From Roseobacter sp. GAI101 (GTDB lineage Bacteria; Pseudomonadota; Alphaproteobacteria; Rhodobacterales; Rhodobacteraceae): a stretch of DNA of 64,000 nucleotides. Positions 1-8,580 of this stretch are shown piece after piece; the first letter of the stretch is position 1; each line of letters begins with the position of its first letter. Location: the NCBI RefSeq assembly GCF_000156335.1, contig NZ_DS999213.1:2088214-2152213 (forward strand). Reading direction: 5' to 3'. The translations under genes were made by a program, and so were the position numbers. A model generated the notes under the pieces. The model had not been told where the DNA came from. It did no database searches and saw only the letters and a list, made by a program, of their open reading frames with translations.

Positions 1-3000
1 CCGTCAGAGGGCCAGGATCAGCCCCCGACCCTGTCGCTGCAGGAAAAGTCGATACTTTTCGAACACAGGTCACAGCCCGCATCAAGCCGCTACAATGTCT
101 GCATGATGGCAAGGTTTTCGGCCCCTCTGAACGCGGAGCGGTTCGGCGAAGCGTTGAAGGCCGTGGCCCGGTGCCACGCGCCGTTAATTTGGACTTATGG
201 CGCGACACGCCGCAGATTGCCGATAGATCGCGCTGTCGACATCCGGCATGTCCTGCATGTACCAACGCGCGAGGCGGCCGAGAAAGCCGCCCGCGACTTG
301 CAGCGGTACCCCTTCGATCTTGAGAACGGCCCCCTGTTGCGCTGCCTGCCGATGGTACTGGATGGCGGGGACACCGTCGTCGCCCTGGCCGTCCATCACA
401 TCGCCTGCGACCATCAGAGTTTTGCAGTTCTTTGGCAGCAGTTGGATGATTGCTATCAGGATGGGATATTGCCAACGCTTCCAAGCAGCTATGCGTCGGT
501 GTCAGCCTGGCAAGAAGACCGGCAGACAACCGCGCACAAGGATTTCTGGCTGGTCTACCCGCCTGCTACGCGAACGGGTTATCTTGATCGACCGCGCCCG
601 AAGCTGCCAGAGCCTGACGCCCTGCTGACGCACCGGCTGTCGTCGCTGTCGGATGTGTATCGGAAAAATGTGGACCATACGCCTGTCGCCGTATCCATTG
701 CGGCCGCGGTGGTTGCCTTGCGTCCTTTGATCGGGGGCGATGATGTGTCCATCGGCTTGGTGTCGTCGTCACGCGTCCATCCAGATACCGCAGATTTGGT
801 GGGCTATTTCCTTAACCCGCTGCCCTTGGTGATCCATTGCCCCCTCGATGCGACCTATGAAAGCTTGCTGGCCGAGGTTACCCGGACCCTGGCCCAAGTG
901 TTGCCGCTAAAGGATTACCCCTTTGCCCAGATTGTTGCGGATCGAAAGGAAGCGGGCACCCCCTTGCCGCAACTGGATGCGCTGGTCGCCATCATTCACG
1001 ACAACCCGATCCATTTTGCGGGCGCGCGCATCGACGGCACGTTTCTTTCCGCTGGCGATGCGGTCGCGCCACTGACATTCTTTCACGAGGTCCATGACAC
1101 CTCGCCCACTGCGATGCTGGAATATTCCGGCACATTCACCGGGTCGGATGACGCGCAGAACCTGCTGGGCGATTTCTGCAAGGCCATTGAACAGATGATC
1201 GAAGACCCCAACGCCGCTATTTTCAACGCGCGTTCAGACCAAGACACCGGCGCGATGTTGATCGGCCCCAAGCCGCTCAAGGCCCCGCATATCCTTGACG
1301 CCATCCTGTCGCATGTCGCGCACCAGCCCAGTGCCAGCGCAGTCATCTGCGGCGATGAAACGCTCAGCTGGCAAGAGCTTGACCGCCAGTCCGGTGCCAT
1401 CGCGGCGCATCTTGCGGCGCAGGGTGTTGGCCCCGGTGCCCGCGTCCTGATCAGCGGTGCCCGAAGCGTTCGGCTGATCGCGGCGATCATCGGGATCATG
1501 CGCAGCGGTGCAGCCTATGTTCCGGTCAACACGCAAACCCCACAGGCGCGCATAAGGCGCATCGTGGAAACCCTGGGGGTGACCTACGCCCTCACGGATC
1601 AGAAAAACACGCAGCTCGGATGCCCGTCGGACGAGTTGAACCGGGACTGGGCGCGCGTTGAGGCCCCCGAGGCCGACCGCGATCTGAACAGCGAAGCCTA
1701 TGTGATCTTCACGTCCGGCAGCACCGGAAGCCCCATGGGCGTGCCCATCCGTCACGATCAGCTTGCAGCCAGCACCGCCGCGCGGCAGGTCGAATACGCC
1801 ACCCCGCCCTGTCAGTTCCTGCTTTTGTCGGACATCGGCTTTGACAGTTCGATGGTCGGCATTTTCTGGACCCTCTCGACAGGTGGCACGCTGGTTTTAC
1901 CCACCGATCAGGAACGCGGTGACATCGACGGTCTTGCCGCACGGCTTGCCAGCGGCCAGATCAGCCATACGCTTTGCGTGCCTGTGCTGTATGCAGGCTT
2001 TTTGAAACGCCACAGGGGCAAGACGTGGCCGACGCAGGTCATCCTTGCCGGGGATCACTGTCCTGAATGGCTGGTCAAGGCGCATTTCGAACAGGCCCCC
2101 GACAGCCGGTTGTCAAATGAATTCGGCCCCACCGAAGCCACCGTCTGGGCCACGGTCGTGCATTACGAACCCGGCGCTTCAGACGACAGTGTGGGCCATC
2201 CGATCCCCGGTGTATGGCTGGGCATACTGGATGATGCAGGGGTCCTGTTGCCACCGTGCCAGCAAGGGCGACTGGCCATTGGCGGGCCGCAAGTCACATC
2301 GGGATATATCGGTGCCGATCCAGAAAAATCCGGCCGGTTCGGCAGCCTGGCGGACAGTCCGGACCCGTTTGGGCCTGTGCCAATGCGCTATGTCCTGTCT
2401 GGTGACAATGCCATGATCAGGGACGACAGACTGGTCCTGCTGGGCAGAACTGGCGCGCAGCTAAACGTGAACGGACACAGAATTGGCGCAACCGAAGTCG
2501 AAGCGCTGGTCTGCGCGACAGGCGAGATATCACATGCGATTTTGACAACGCTTGATCCGCGCCCCCTGACCCAGATCATGCAATCGGTGCCCCCGGCGGT
2601 TTTGACTGCAGCCCTTGACGAGGTGAAGACCACCGCCGATCCCGACAGCGCACTGCGGCTGGCACTGGGCACACGGCACAGCGATCACGTCGATCTGGCC
2701 CTTGTGGTAGAGACACCGACACAGCCAGATACCGATGCCATACGCGCGGCACTTGCCCGAGAACTCCCCCCCTATATGGTGCCCACGCGCATTGCATGGA
2801 TGCCGCGCTTTGCGGTCAGCATCAATGAAAAGATCGACCGCAACGCAACCGTTGCGCTGGCCTTGCCAAAGTTGCTTGGCGCAGAGACAACACCGTCCAC
2901 CCCCACATTCCTGCAACCTAGATCCCCCAGGATCATGGCATCGGTCGAAGATCTTAGCGCTCAAATCCTCGCGGTGTTCCGGGCGGAATTGCGCAATGAC

Positions 3001-4953
3001 CAGCTGACCGCGTCACAGTCCTTTTTCGATCACGGCGGGCATTCTTTGATGGGGCTCAACGCGGTCATGGCGATTGAAAAAACCGGTCTGTCGATTTCCA
3101 CGACACAGCTTTATGACACGCCCACGGCCCATGGCCTTGCATACGCGCTGCTGGGGGATGTGCCCCCTGCCGCAGTCCAACCGCCGCAGCCCCGGTTTCA
3201 CCGCGCCCCCCTGCCGCTTCCCGAGGCTGGGGGCTACCGGACCCTGAATATCCCGATCCAGCCCAACGGAACCCGTCCGCCAATTTTTGCAATCCATAAT
3301 CTGGGCGAGAATGTCGAATTCTTCCGCCACATATCAGAGCAATTGGGGCCGGATCAGCCATTTTTCGGGCTGGGTAAACCGATCAAGTTCAGCCACCACC
3401 GCAAACCGTCGGAAATGCTTCACGGCAAGATCGACATTCACGCGGTCGGGCATGCCTATGCAGATGAAATCATGCGCATGTACCCTCAGGGGCCGATTGT
3501 GCTGACGGCCCATTGTGGGGGCGTTCCCTTCAGCCATGCGACCGCCGTTGAATTGACCCGCCGCGGACGGACGCCGGCGCTTAACATCATGCTCAACGAC
3601 TTACATGCGCCCCGCCTGAATCATCGGTATGACAACGTGGTGAAACGCGTTTGGAGACAGCGTTGGAACCAGTTGAAGCGCGATAAATTCGATCTTTTCA
3701 TCACGCTGCCGCAACGGCTGGGCGGCATCGTCAAGTTGCGCCAGCAGATGATCACGCGGCATATTGAAAACCATCTGGTGCGCCGGGCAGAGGCTGCGGG
3801 CAAGCCCCTGTCCCCCCGCCTGACATCGCGCAAATACGTCGAAGATTCGATTGCTCTGCTGTACGATTTTGAACATGTGCCCTACGCAGGGCCGTCCGTT
3901 GCGATCCGCAGCACCAAGGAACCCAAGTTTTGGCTGAAAGACGGGGCGGATCGGGGCTGGGGCGGTATTCTGAGCGACTGGAAGGAGATCACCATCGAAG
4001 GCTTCGGTGTGGAAATACTCTTTCCCCCGCGGGTACAGGACACAGCCGCGGAGTTTCGCATGATGATCGACAACGTGGTCGCCCGGTGCCATCCGTTTGA
4101 CGCACAACCGCAAGCAGTGCCGCCGTCTGTGCCCGTCCCCGACGGCACCAAAGCGGACGCGTACCGGATAGAGACCGCAGATTTCAGTGTCGAACTGAAG
4201 CTGAAGCATGAAAATGCCGTTGCCATGCCACGGATCGAGCAGCGCAACTGGTTGCTGAATATGGCCGTGCGCGAACTTGCCGAAGAAGTGGATGATCTGT
4301 CCCGCCGTGGCCCCAAAATGATCAAGACGGGCGGGATGGCCGCGATGAGCGATCGCGCGACAGCGGCTCTCAGACCTGAGGAGATCATGGAGAACTGGCA
4401 AATCCCCTTGATGGAAGCGATGGCTGACAGTGTTTGTGCCCGCGGCGGGGATATTCTGGAAATCGGCTATGGGCGGGGGGTTTCCGCGGCGATGGTGCAG
4501 TCGCACGAGATCGCATCGCACACCATTGTCGATTGCAACCCCCATGTTATTGCGGATGCGAACCGCTGGAAGCGCCAGTTCCGCAACCGCGAAATTCAGA
4601 TCATTGATGCCCTTTGGCAAGACAGTCTTGATCAACTGGCACAGTATGACGGCATCTTGTTTCACACCTACCCTCTGGATGTCGAAGAGCTGGTGCAGAA
4701 CCTCAGGCATTGCTGCACCTTCGCAGAAGAGTTTTTCCCCGTCGCCGCGCGGCTGTTGAAACCGGGCGGGCGGTTCACCTATTTCGCGCCCGAGCGCGAT
4801 TCCTTAAGCCGACGACACCAACGCGCGCTTCATTCCCATTTCGACACGGTGGAACTTCGCCTGATCCGCGATCTGGGGCTGCCCCCGGAAAGCCGCGATG
4901 CGCATTGGTTCAATGAAATCACCTGCATCACCGCGACGGCGAAACGCGTCTGA
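1..4953 (+). CDS. Nonribosomal peptide synthetase, C-A-PCP-TE-methyltransferase, 5' partial
   Basis: The reading frame is open from base 1, and the codons before the first Met (103) already match the start of a condensation domain, so the gene begins upstream of the window. Domains in order: condensation, with HHIACDH at 394-414 (the usual final G of HHxxxDG is H); adenylation, with SGSTGS near 1711, NEFGPTE at 2116 and NEKIDR with the A10 Lys at 2830; carrier protein GGHSL with the phosphopantetheine Ser at 3043; thioesterase from about 3260, with AHCGG and Cys at 3514 instead of Ser; and a C-terminal class I SAM methyltransferase with LEIGYGRG near 4456 and DGILFHTYPL at 4648. The last domain resembles guanidinoacetate N-methyltransferase. 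It probably activates and loads one amino acid onto a peptide made with upstream modules. The product is unknown. The TRAP operon starts 218 bases downstream and need not be related. Confidence 0.9.
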   Translation, partial: PSEGQDQPPTLSLQEKSILFEHRSQPASSRYNVCMMARFSAPLNAERFGEALKAVARCHAPLIWTYGATRRRLPIDRAVDIRHVLHVPTREAAEKAARDLQRYPFDLENGPLLRCLPMVLDGGDTVVALAVHHIACDHQSFAVLWQQLDDCYQDGILPTLPSSYASVSAWQEDRQTTAHKDFWLVYPPATRTGYLDRPRPKLPEPDALLTHRLSSLSDVYRKNVDHTPVAVSIAAAVVALRPLIGGDDVSIGLVSSSRVHPDTADLVGYFLNPLPLVIHCPLDATYESLLAEVTRTLAQVLPLKDYPFAQIVADRKEAGTPLPQLDALVAIIHDNPIHFAGARIDGTFLSAGDAVAPLTFFHEVHDTSPTAMLEYSGTFTGSDDAQNLLGDFCKAIEQMIEDPNAAIFNARSDQDTGAMLIGPKPLKAPHILDAILSHVAHQPSASAVICGDETLSWQELDRQSGAIAAHLAAQGVGPGARVLISGARSVRLIAAIIGIMRSGAAYVPVNTQTPQARIRRIVETLGVTYALTDQKNTQLGCPSDELNRDWARVEAPEADRDLNSEAYVIFTSGSTGSPMGVPIRHDQLAASTAARQVEYATPPCQFLLLSDIGFDSSMVGIFWTLSTGGTLVLPTDQERGDIDGLAARLASGQISHTLCVPVLYAGFLKRHRGKTWPTQVILAGDHCPEWLVKAHFEQAPDSRLSNEFGPTEATVWATVVHYEPGASDDSVGHPIPGVWLGILDDAGVLLPPCQQGRLAIGGPQVTSGYIGADPEKSGRFGSLADSPDPFGPVPMRYVLSGDNAMIRDDRLVLLGRTGAQLNVNGHRIGATEVEALVCATGEISHAILTTLDPRPLTQIMQSVPPAVLTAALDEVKTTADPDSALRLALGTRHSDHVDLALVVETPTQPDTDAIRAALARELPPYMVPTRIAWMPRFAVSINEKIDRNATVALALPKLLGAETTPSTPTFLQPRSPRIMASVEDLSAQILAVFRAELRNDQLTASQSFFDHGGHSLMGLNAVMAIEKTGLSISTTQLYDTPTAHGLAYALLGDVPPAAVQPPQPRFHRAPLPLPEAGGYRTLNIPIQPNGTRPPIFAIHNLGENVEFFRHISEQLGPDQPFFGLGKPIKFSHHRKPSEMLHGKIDIHAVGHAYADEIMRMYPQGPIVLTAHCGGVPFSHATAVELTRRGRTPALNIMLNDLHAPRLNHRYDNVVKRVWRQRWNQLKRDKFDLFITLPQRLGGIVKLRQQMITRHIENHLVRRAEAAGKPLSPRLTSRKYVEDSIALLYDFEHVPYAGPSVAIRSTKEPKFWLKDGADRGWGGILSDWKEITIEGFGVEILFPPRVQDTAAEFRMMIDNVVARCHPFDAQPQAVPPSVPVPDGTKADAYRIETADFSVELKLKHENAVAMPRIEQRNWLLNMAVRELAEEVDDLSRRGPKMIKTGGMAAMSDRATAALRPEEIMENWQIPLMEAMADSVCARGGDILEIGYGRGVSAAMVQSHEIASHTIVDCNPHVIADANRWKRQFRNREIQIIDALWQDSLDQLAQYDGILFHTYPLDVEELVQNLRHCCTFAEEFFPVAARLLKPGGRFTYFAPERDSLSRRHQRALHSHFDTVELRLIRDLGLPPESRDAHWFNEITCITATAKRV

Positions 4954-5071
4954 CATCAGCCGCTATGGAAATGCCCGGTCATCGCAGGTGACCTTTGTCC
5001 GGTCGGCCGCACGCGGTGACCGGTGCGAAACCTTGCGTCAGGGCCGTTCTGGGTTTCACCGATATGCGAAA

Positions 5072-5120
5072 TTGACTGAGCGACAGGTTGTCGCTACGAA
5101 TTATATGCAGATACATATAA
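5072..5120 (+). promoter_or_regulatory. Promoter with two palindromic operators before the TRAP operon
   Basis: TTGACT (5072-5077) and TACGAA (5095-5100), spaced by 17 bases, make a plausible sigma-70 promoter. GCGACA-ggt-TGTCGC (5080-5094) is a perfect inverted repeat lying between the two elements. TTATATG-N6-CATATAA (5101-5120) is a second perfect inverted repeat directly downstream. TRAP uptake operons are often repressed by GntR-type proteins binding such AT-rich palindromes. No such regulator is encoded nearby, so the regulator is unknown. Confidence 0.5.
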
Positions 5121-5171
5121 AGTGGTACCGGAGCGTTAGACGACGGACCACATTCAACCGGGAGGATTACC

Positions 5172-6137
5172 ATGAACACCTTGAGAATGCTTACTGCCGC
5201 TATCGTCACTGCCACCTCGCTGACCTCGCCTGCCTTCGCGCAAGAAGTCACGTTGCGCGGCGTTTCCGCCTTTAATCTTGGCACCACGTTCAGCCGCGAG
5301 TTTGAAGCCTTCGTCGGATGGGTCAATGAAAACGGCAAAGGTGTCGTTCAGATCCAGATCATCGGCGGGCCCGAAGCAGTGCCCCCCTTCGAGCTGGGCA
5401 ATGCCGTGCAATCCGGCGTGGTGGACATTGCCAACAACACGTCGGCCTTCTATCCCAATCTTGTTCCGACCGGCGACGCCATCCACCTGGCGGAAAATAC
5501 AGTACAGGAACAGCGCGAAAACGGCTGCTATGATGTCATCGACCGCATCCACCAAGAGCAGATGAACGCGAAATATCTGGCGCGTGCGGGTGACGGGATG
5601 GGCTTTCATCTTTACCTGACCAAGCCGGTCGAAGGTCCGGACCTAAGCGGCCTGACCATTCGCACCACGCCGGTCTATCAGGCGATGTTTGCGGCGCTTG
5701 GCGCAAATCTGGTGCGCACCGCACCGGGCGAGGTCTATAGCGCGCTGGAGCGTGGAGCGATTGACGGCTACGGCTGGCCTTCACAGGGCGTGCTGGATCT
5801 TGGCTGGGACGAGCAGACCAAATACCGCGTCGATCCCAGCTTTTACAACGTCGACGTGAACCTGTTGGTCAATCTTGATGTCTGGAACGGGCTGACCGAT
5901 GAACAGCGCGCCAAGCTTGAGGAAGGGGCCGCGTGGATGGAAGCGTTGAACGCCAACAACGCCGACCTGAATGCCGCCGAATACGCCAAGCAGGCCGAGG
6001 CGGGGATCGAAACGATCACCTTTGACGCGGCCGGTGCGGAAAAATGGCTGAACACGGCACGGGACGCCGGTTGGGCCGCTGTCGACGCCATCGATGCGCC
6101 GTTGGCCAAAGAACTTCGCGCTTGCCTGGTCAAGTAA
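5172..6137 (+). CDS. TRAP transporter substrate-binding protein (DctP family)
   Basis: This 321-residue protein has a clear Sec signal peptide (cleavage after about AFA-QE at residue 23-24), so it acts in the periplasm. It has the DctP fold signature around LTIRTTPVYQ; Arg164 in that motif is the position that normally clamps a substrate carboxylate. The start follows a strong GGGAGGA ribosome site. It heads a three-gene operon with the small and large membrane subunits, 6 and 4 bases apart. It captures an organic acid and delivers it to the DctQM permease for sodium-driven import. The substrate cannot be read from the sequence. The CDS is full length for the family. Confidence 0.9.
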   Translation: MNTLRMLTAAIVTATSLTSPAFAQEVTLRGVSAFNLGTTFSREFEAFVGWVNENGKGVVQIQIIGGPEAVPPFELGNAVQSGVVDIANNTSAFYPNLVPTGDAIHLAENTVQEQRENGCYDVIDRIHQEQMNAKYLARAGDGMGFHLYLTKPVEGPDLSGLTIRTTPVYQAMFAALGANLVRTAPGEVYSALERGAIDGYGWPSQGVLDLGWDEQTKYRVDPSFYNVDVNLLVNLDVWNGLTDEQRAKLEEGAAWMEALNANNADLNAAEYAKQAEAGIETITFDAAGAEKWLNTARDAGWAAVDAIDAPLAKELRACLVK

Positions 6138-6143
6138 TCAAAG

Positions 6144-6638
6144 ATGATCGGACACATCTTTGCCCGGCTACTCTGGGTGCTTGCCGTGTTTTCGGCAGGT
6201 ATCCTGGGTTTGATTGCCGTGGCCATCGCGATCAACGTGGCACTGCGCAACCTTGGCTTGCCCGTCATCTACGGCGCGCTGGACGCGATACAATACGCGC
6301 TGATGATTGCCACTTTCATGGGGGCACCCTGGGTTCTGGCGCAGGGCGGTCACGTCAAGGTCGACCTGATCACCAGCGCCCTGCCCCCCCGGACAGAGCA
6401 GACAGTAGGCCGCGTCACCAATCTGGTCGGGGCGGTCACGGCGGGTATTCTGGGTTGGTACGGGCTGCAGGCCGCAATTGCGTCGGCCGCGCGCGGGTCG
6501 ATGATCCGCACGTCATTTGTGATCCCGGAATGGTGGATGCTGGCATTCGTACCTGCCTCCATGGCGCTTTGCGTCATTGTTTTCCTGCGCAAGGTACTTC
6601 AGCCTGACATGCCCAACGCCCCGCTGAGCGGGCTTTAG
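6144..6638 (+). CDS. TRAP transporter small permease subunit (DctQ family)
   Basis: A 164-residue inner-membrane protein with about four hydrophobic helices (first at about residues 10-35, last at about 130-155). The size and topology are those of DctQ, which scaffolds the large DctM subunit. It begins 6 bases after the binding-protein gene and is followed after 4 bases by dctM, so the three are clearly cotranscribed. DctQ sequences vary widely, so the call rests largely on position and topology. Confidence 0.87.
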   Translation: MIGHIFARLLWVLAVFSAGILGLIAVAIAINVALRNLGLPVIYGALDAIQYALMIATFMGAPWVLAQGGHVKVDLITSALPPRTEQTVGRVTNLVGAVTAGILGWYGLQAAIASAARGSMIRTSFVIPEWWMLAFVPASMALCVIVFLRKVLQPDMPNAPLSGL

Positions 6639-6642
6639 CATC

Positions 6643-7959
6643 ATGGATTGGGGACTCACTTTAACATTGATGCTTGGTGGCCTGGCGGTACTCTTGCTTA
6701 TCGGCCTGCCTGTCGCCTTCGCATTCATCGCCGTCACCACAGTCGGTGCCTATTTCGTGCTGGGCGGGGATCGCGGCATCCTGCAACTGGCACGAAACTC
6801 CGCGCAGTCGGTGGCGAACTTCCAGCTTGCGCCGATCCCGCTATTCATCCTGATGGGCGAGATTTTATTTCAGACCGGTGTCGCACACCGGGCCATTGAC
6901 GCGATTGAACGGGTCGTGACGCGCATCCCGGGGCGTATGTCCGTGGTCACCATCTTTGGCGGTACGATCTTTGCCGCCTTGTCCGGGTCCACCATCGCAA
7001 ATACGGCAATGCTGGGCAGTACGCTGCTGCCGGGCATGCTCAAGCGAGGCTACCACCCGTCGATGGCCATGGGGCCGATAATGGCATCCGGCGCGATTGC
7101 AATGCTGATCCCGCCCTCGGCTCTGGCGGTACTGGTCGGCTCGCTTGCGGGAATATCCATCGCCGGGCTGCTGATCGCAGGGGTCATCCCCGCGCTGCTT
7201 TTGGCGTTCTTGTTCGTGGCCTATGTGGTCGGGCGCAGCATTCTTGATCCTTCCGTCGCCCCCCCAGACACGCAGGAAAAAATGAGCCTGAGGGAAAGGT
7301 GGACGCCCTTCGCCCTCTATGTTCTTCCCCTGTCGGTACTTTTTGCCGTGGTGATCGGATCACTGCTGCTGGGGATCGCAACACCAACAGAAAGCGCGGC
7401 CCTGGGCAGTCTGACCGCAGTGGCCATCGGTGCGGCCTATCGCGCACTGACCTGGGCAAAGCTGGGACGCGCGCTGATGGAAACGCTCAAGCTTTCGGTG
7501 ATGATCCTGTTCATCATCGCAGCAAGCCAGACTTTCGCGCAGGTTCTGTCCTTTTCAGGAGCCACCAACGGTCTCATCAACGCCATCAACAGCTTTGACC
7601 CGACGCCGCTGATGGTCTTGCTGGGCATGATCGCGATCCTGTTGTTTCTGGGCTGCTTCATTGATCAGGTGTCGATGCTGATGGTCACGGTTCCGGTCTT
7701 TGTGCCACTGGCCAATGCGATGGGGATCGACCCGCTGGTTTTGGGCGTGGTCTACCTTTTGACGATGGAGATCGGTCTGCTGACGCCCCCCTTCGGATTG
7801 CTGTTGTTCGTGATGCGCGGCGTGGCACCCCCCGAAATTCGCATGCGCGACATCTATGCGGCCGTGACACCTTTCGTTCTGATCAAGCTTTTCGTGCTTG
7901 GCCTGATCGTCTGGCTGCCCGAACTGGGCACATGGTTGCCGGGGCTGATGGGCCGGTAG
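6643..7959 (+). CDS. TRAP transporter large permease subunit (DctM family)
   Basis: A 438-residue polytopic protein of about 12 helices, the usual DctM length. Typical features include the helical hairpin segments around FGGTIFAALSGSTIANTAM (residues about 105-123) and the IGLLTPPFGLLLFV segment (about 377-390). It is the ion-coupled import channel working with DctQ and the periplasmic receptor. It is the last gene of the operon. A likely intrinsic terminator lies about 85 bases downstream. Confidence 0.92.
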   Translation: MDWGLTLTLMLGGLAVLLLIGLPVAFAFIAVTTVGAYFVLGGDRGILQLARNSAQSVANFQLAPIPLFILMGEILFQTGVAHRAIDAIERVVTRIPGRMSVVTIFGGTIFAALSGSTIANTAMLGSTLLPGMLKRGYHPSMAMGPIMASGAIAMLIPPSALAVLVGSLAGISIAGLLIAGVIPALLLAFLFVAYVVGRSILDPSVAPPDTQEKMSLRERWTPFALYVLPLSVLFAVVIGSLLLGIATPTESAALGSLTAVAIGAAYRALTWAKLGRALMETLKLSVMILFIIAASQTFAQVLSFSGATNGLINAINSFDPTPLMVLLGMIAILLFLGCFIDQVSMLMVTVPVFVPLANAMGIDPLVLGVVYLLTMEIGLLTPPFGLLLFVMRGVAPPEIRMRDIYAAVTPFVLIKLFVLGLIVWLPELGTWLPGLMGR

Positions 7960-8042
7960 GCTTGACCAAGAAAGCAGAAAGCCGACGTCCGAGGAAAATG
8001 TCCCTTGATTGCGTAGTACTCAAGGACCCGCTCAATACTTAG

Positions 8043-8086
8043 AAGAGGCGCATTGTGGCAACCCGCCGCAACGCGCCTCTTTTCTG
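8043..8086 (+). terminator. Intrinsic terminator of the TRAP operon
   Basis: AAGAGGCGC (8043-8051) pairs exactly with GCGCCTCTT (8073-8081) across a 21-base loop and is followed by TTTTCTG. The position, 84 bases past the dctM stop, fits the end of that operon. The long loop lowers confidence somewhat. Confidence 0.6.
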
Positions 8087-8309
8087 TATTTGTCGATACG
8101 GGCCAAAGCGAGGCGCGTTTCAGCAGGTCAATGTTGTAGTCTACATCTACCTCCGGGTCAGGCGCAAAGGTCTCACCCTACCATCGAACTCACCGAAAGG
8201 GAGGAACTCGACTATCCCAAATGCATTATTTTTTTAATTTCAGCAGGTTGGCCAGAAAACGGCGGGAACGAAGCCCAAACAATAATGCTTTGCTACTATA
8301 AAATAATTA

Positions 8310-8328
8310 GATGAATTCTTGATTCATC
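8310..8328. promoter_or_regulatory. Inverted repeat GATGAAT-N5-ATTCATC upstream of RND operon
   Basis: A perfect 7-base inverted repeat just after the AT-rich TACTATAAAAT stretch (8294-8304), which could supply a -10 element. It is a candidate operator for a TetR- or MarR-type repressor of the pump. No regulator gene lies next to it. Confidence 0.35.
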
Positions 8329-8347
8329 TCCACACCTCACACTTCAC

Positions 8348-8366
8348 ACCTCACAAGATGTGAGGT
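8348..8366. promoter_or_regulatory. Inverted repeat ACCTCACA-aga-TGTGAGGT
   Basis: A perfect 8-base inverted repeat with a 3-base spacer. Its left half overlaps a short direct repeat (CACACCTCAC at 8330-8339 and again at 8346-8355). There is no T-run, so it is not a terminator. It is more likely an operator or an RNA hairpin in the leader of the efflux operon. Confidence 0.4.
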
Positions 8367-8580
8367 TGGGTTGCACCCAAGCGTTCGAGGGGGCCAAGAG
8401 CGTTTCTTAAGCCAGAGCGACAGGGTGCGCACCCCCATATCCAATGACAATACGCCTTGGACATGCGCGGACAGCGAAACAAAGTTCCTCCGTAGGCCCG
8501 GATCAACATTAAGTTGATGTGATTTTACCTGCGGGACGCTAACTAATGGAACGAACGGCAATCACACGAATGGATTCACA

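Larger units (their letters stand above)
8087..8580. other. Gene-poor leader upstream of the RND operon
   Basis: About 490 bases without a convincing gene; short open frames here have poor codon use and no ribosome sites. The middle is AT-rich (around 8225-8315). It holds two perfect inverted repeats, listed separately, and probably carries the promoter and control sites of the efflux operon that starts at 8581. Confidence 0.5.
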
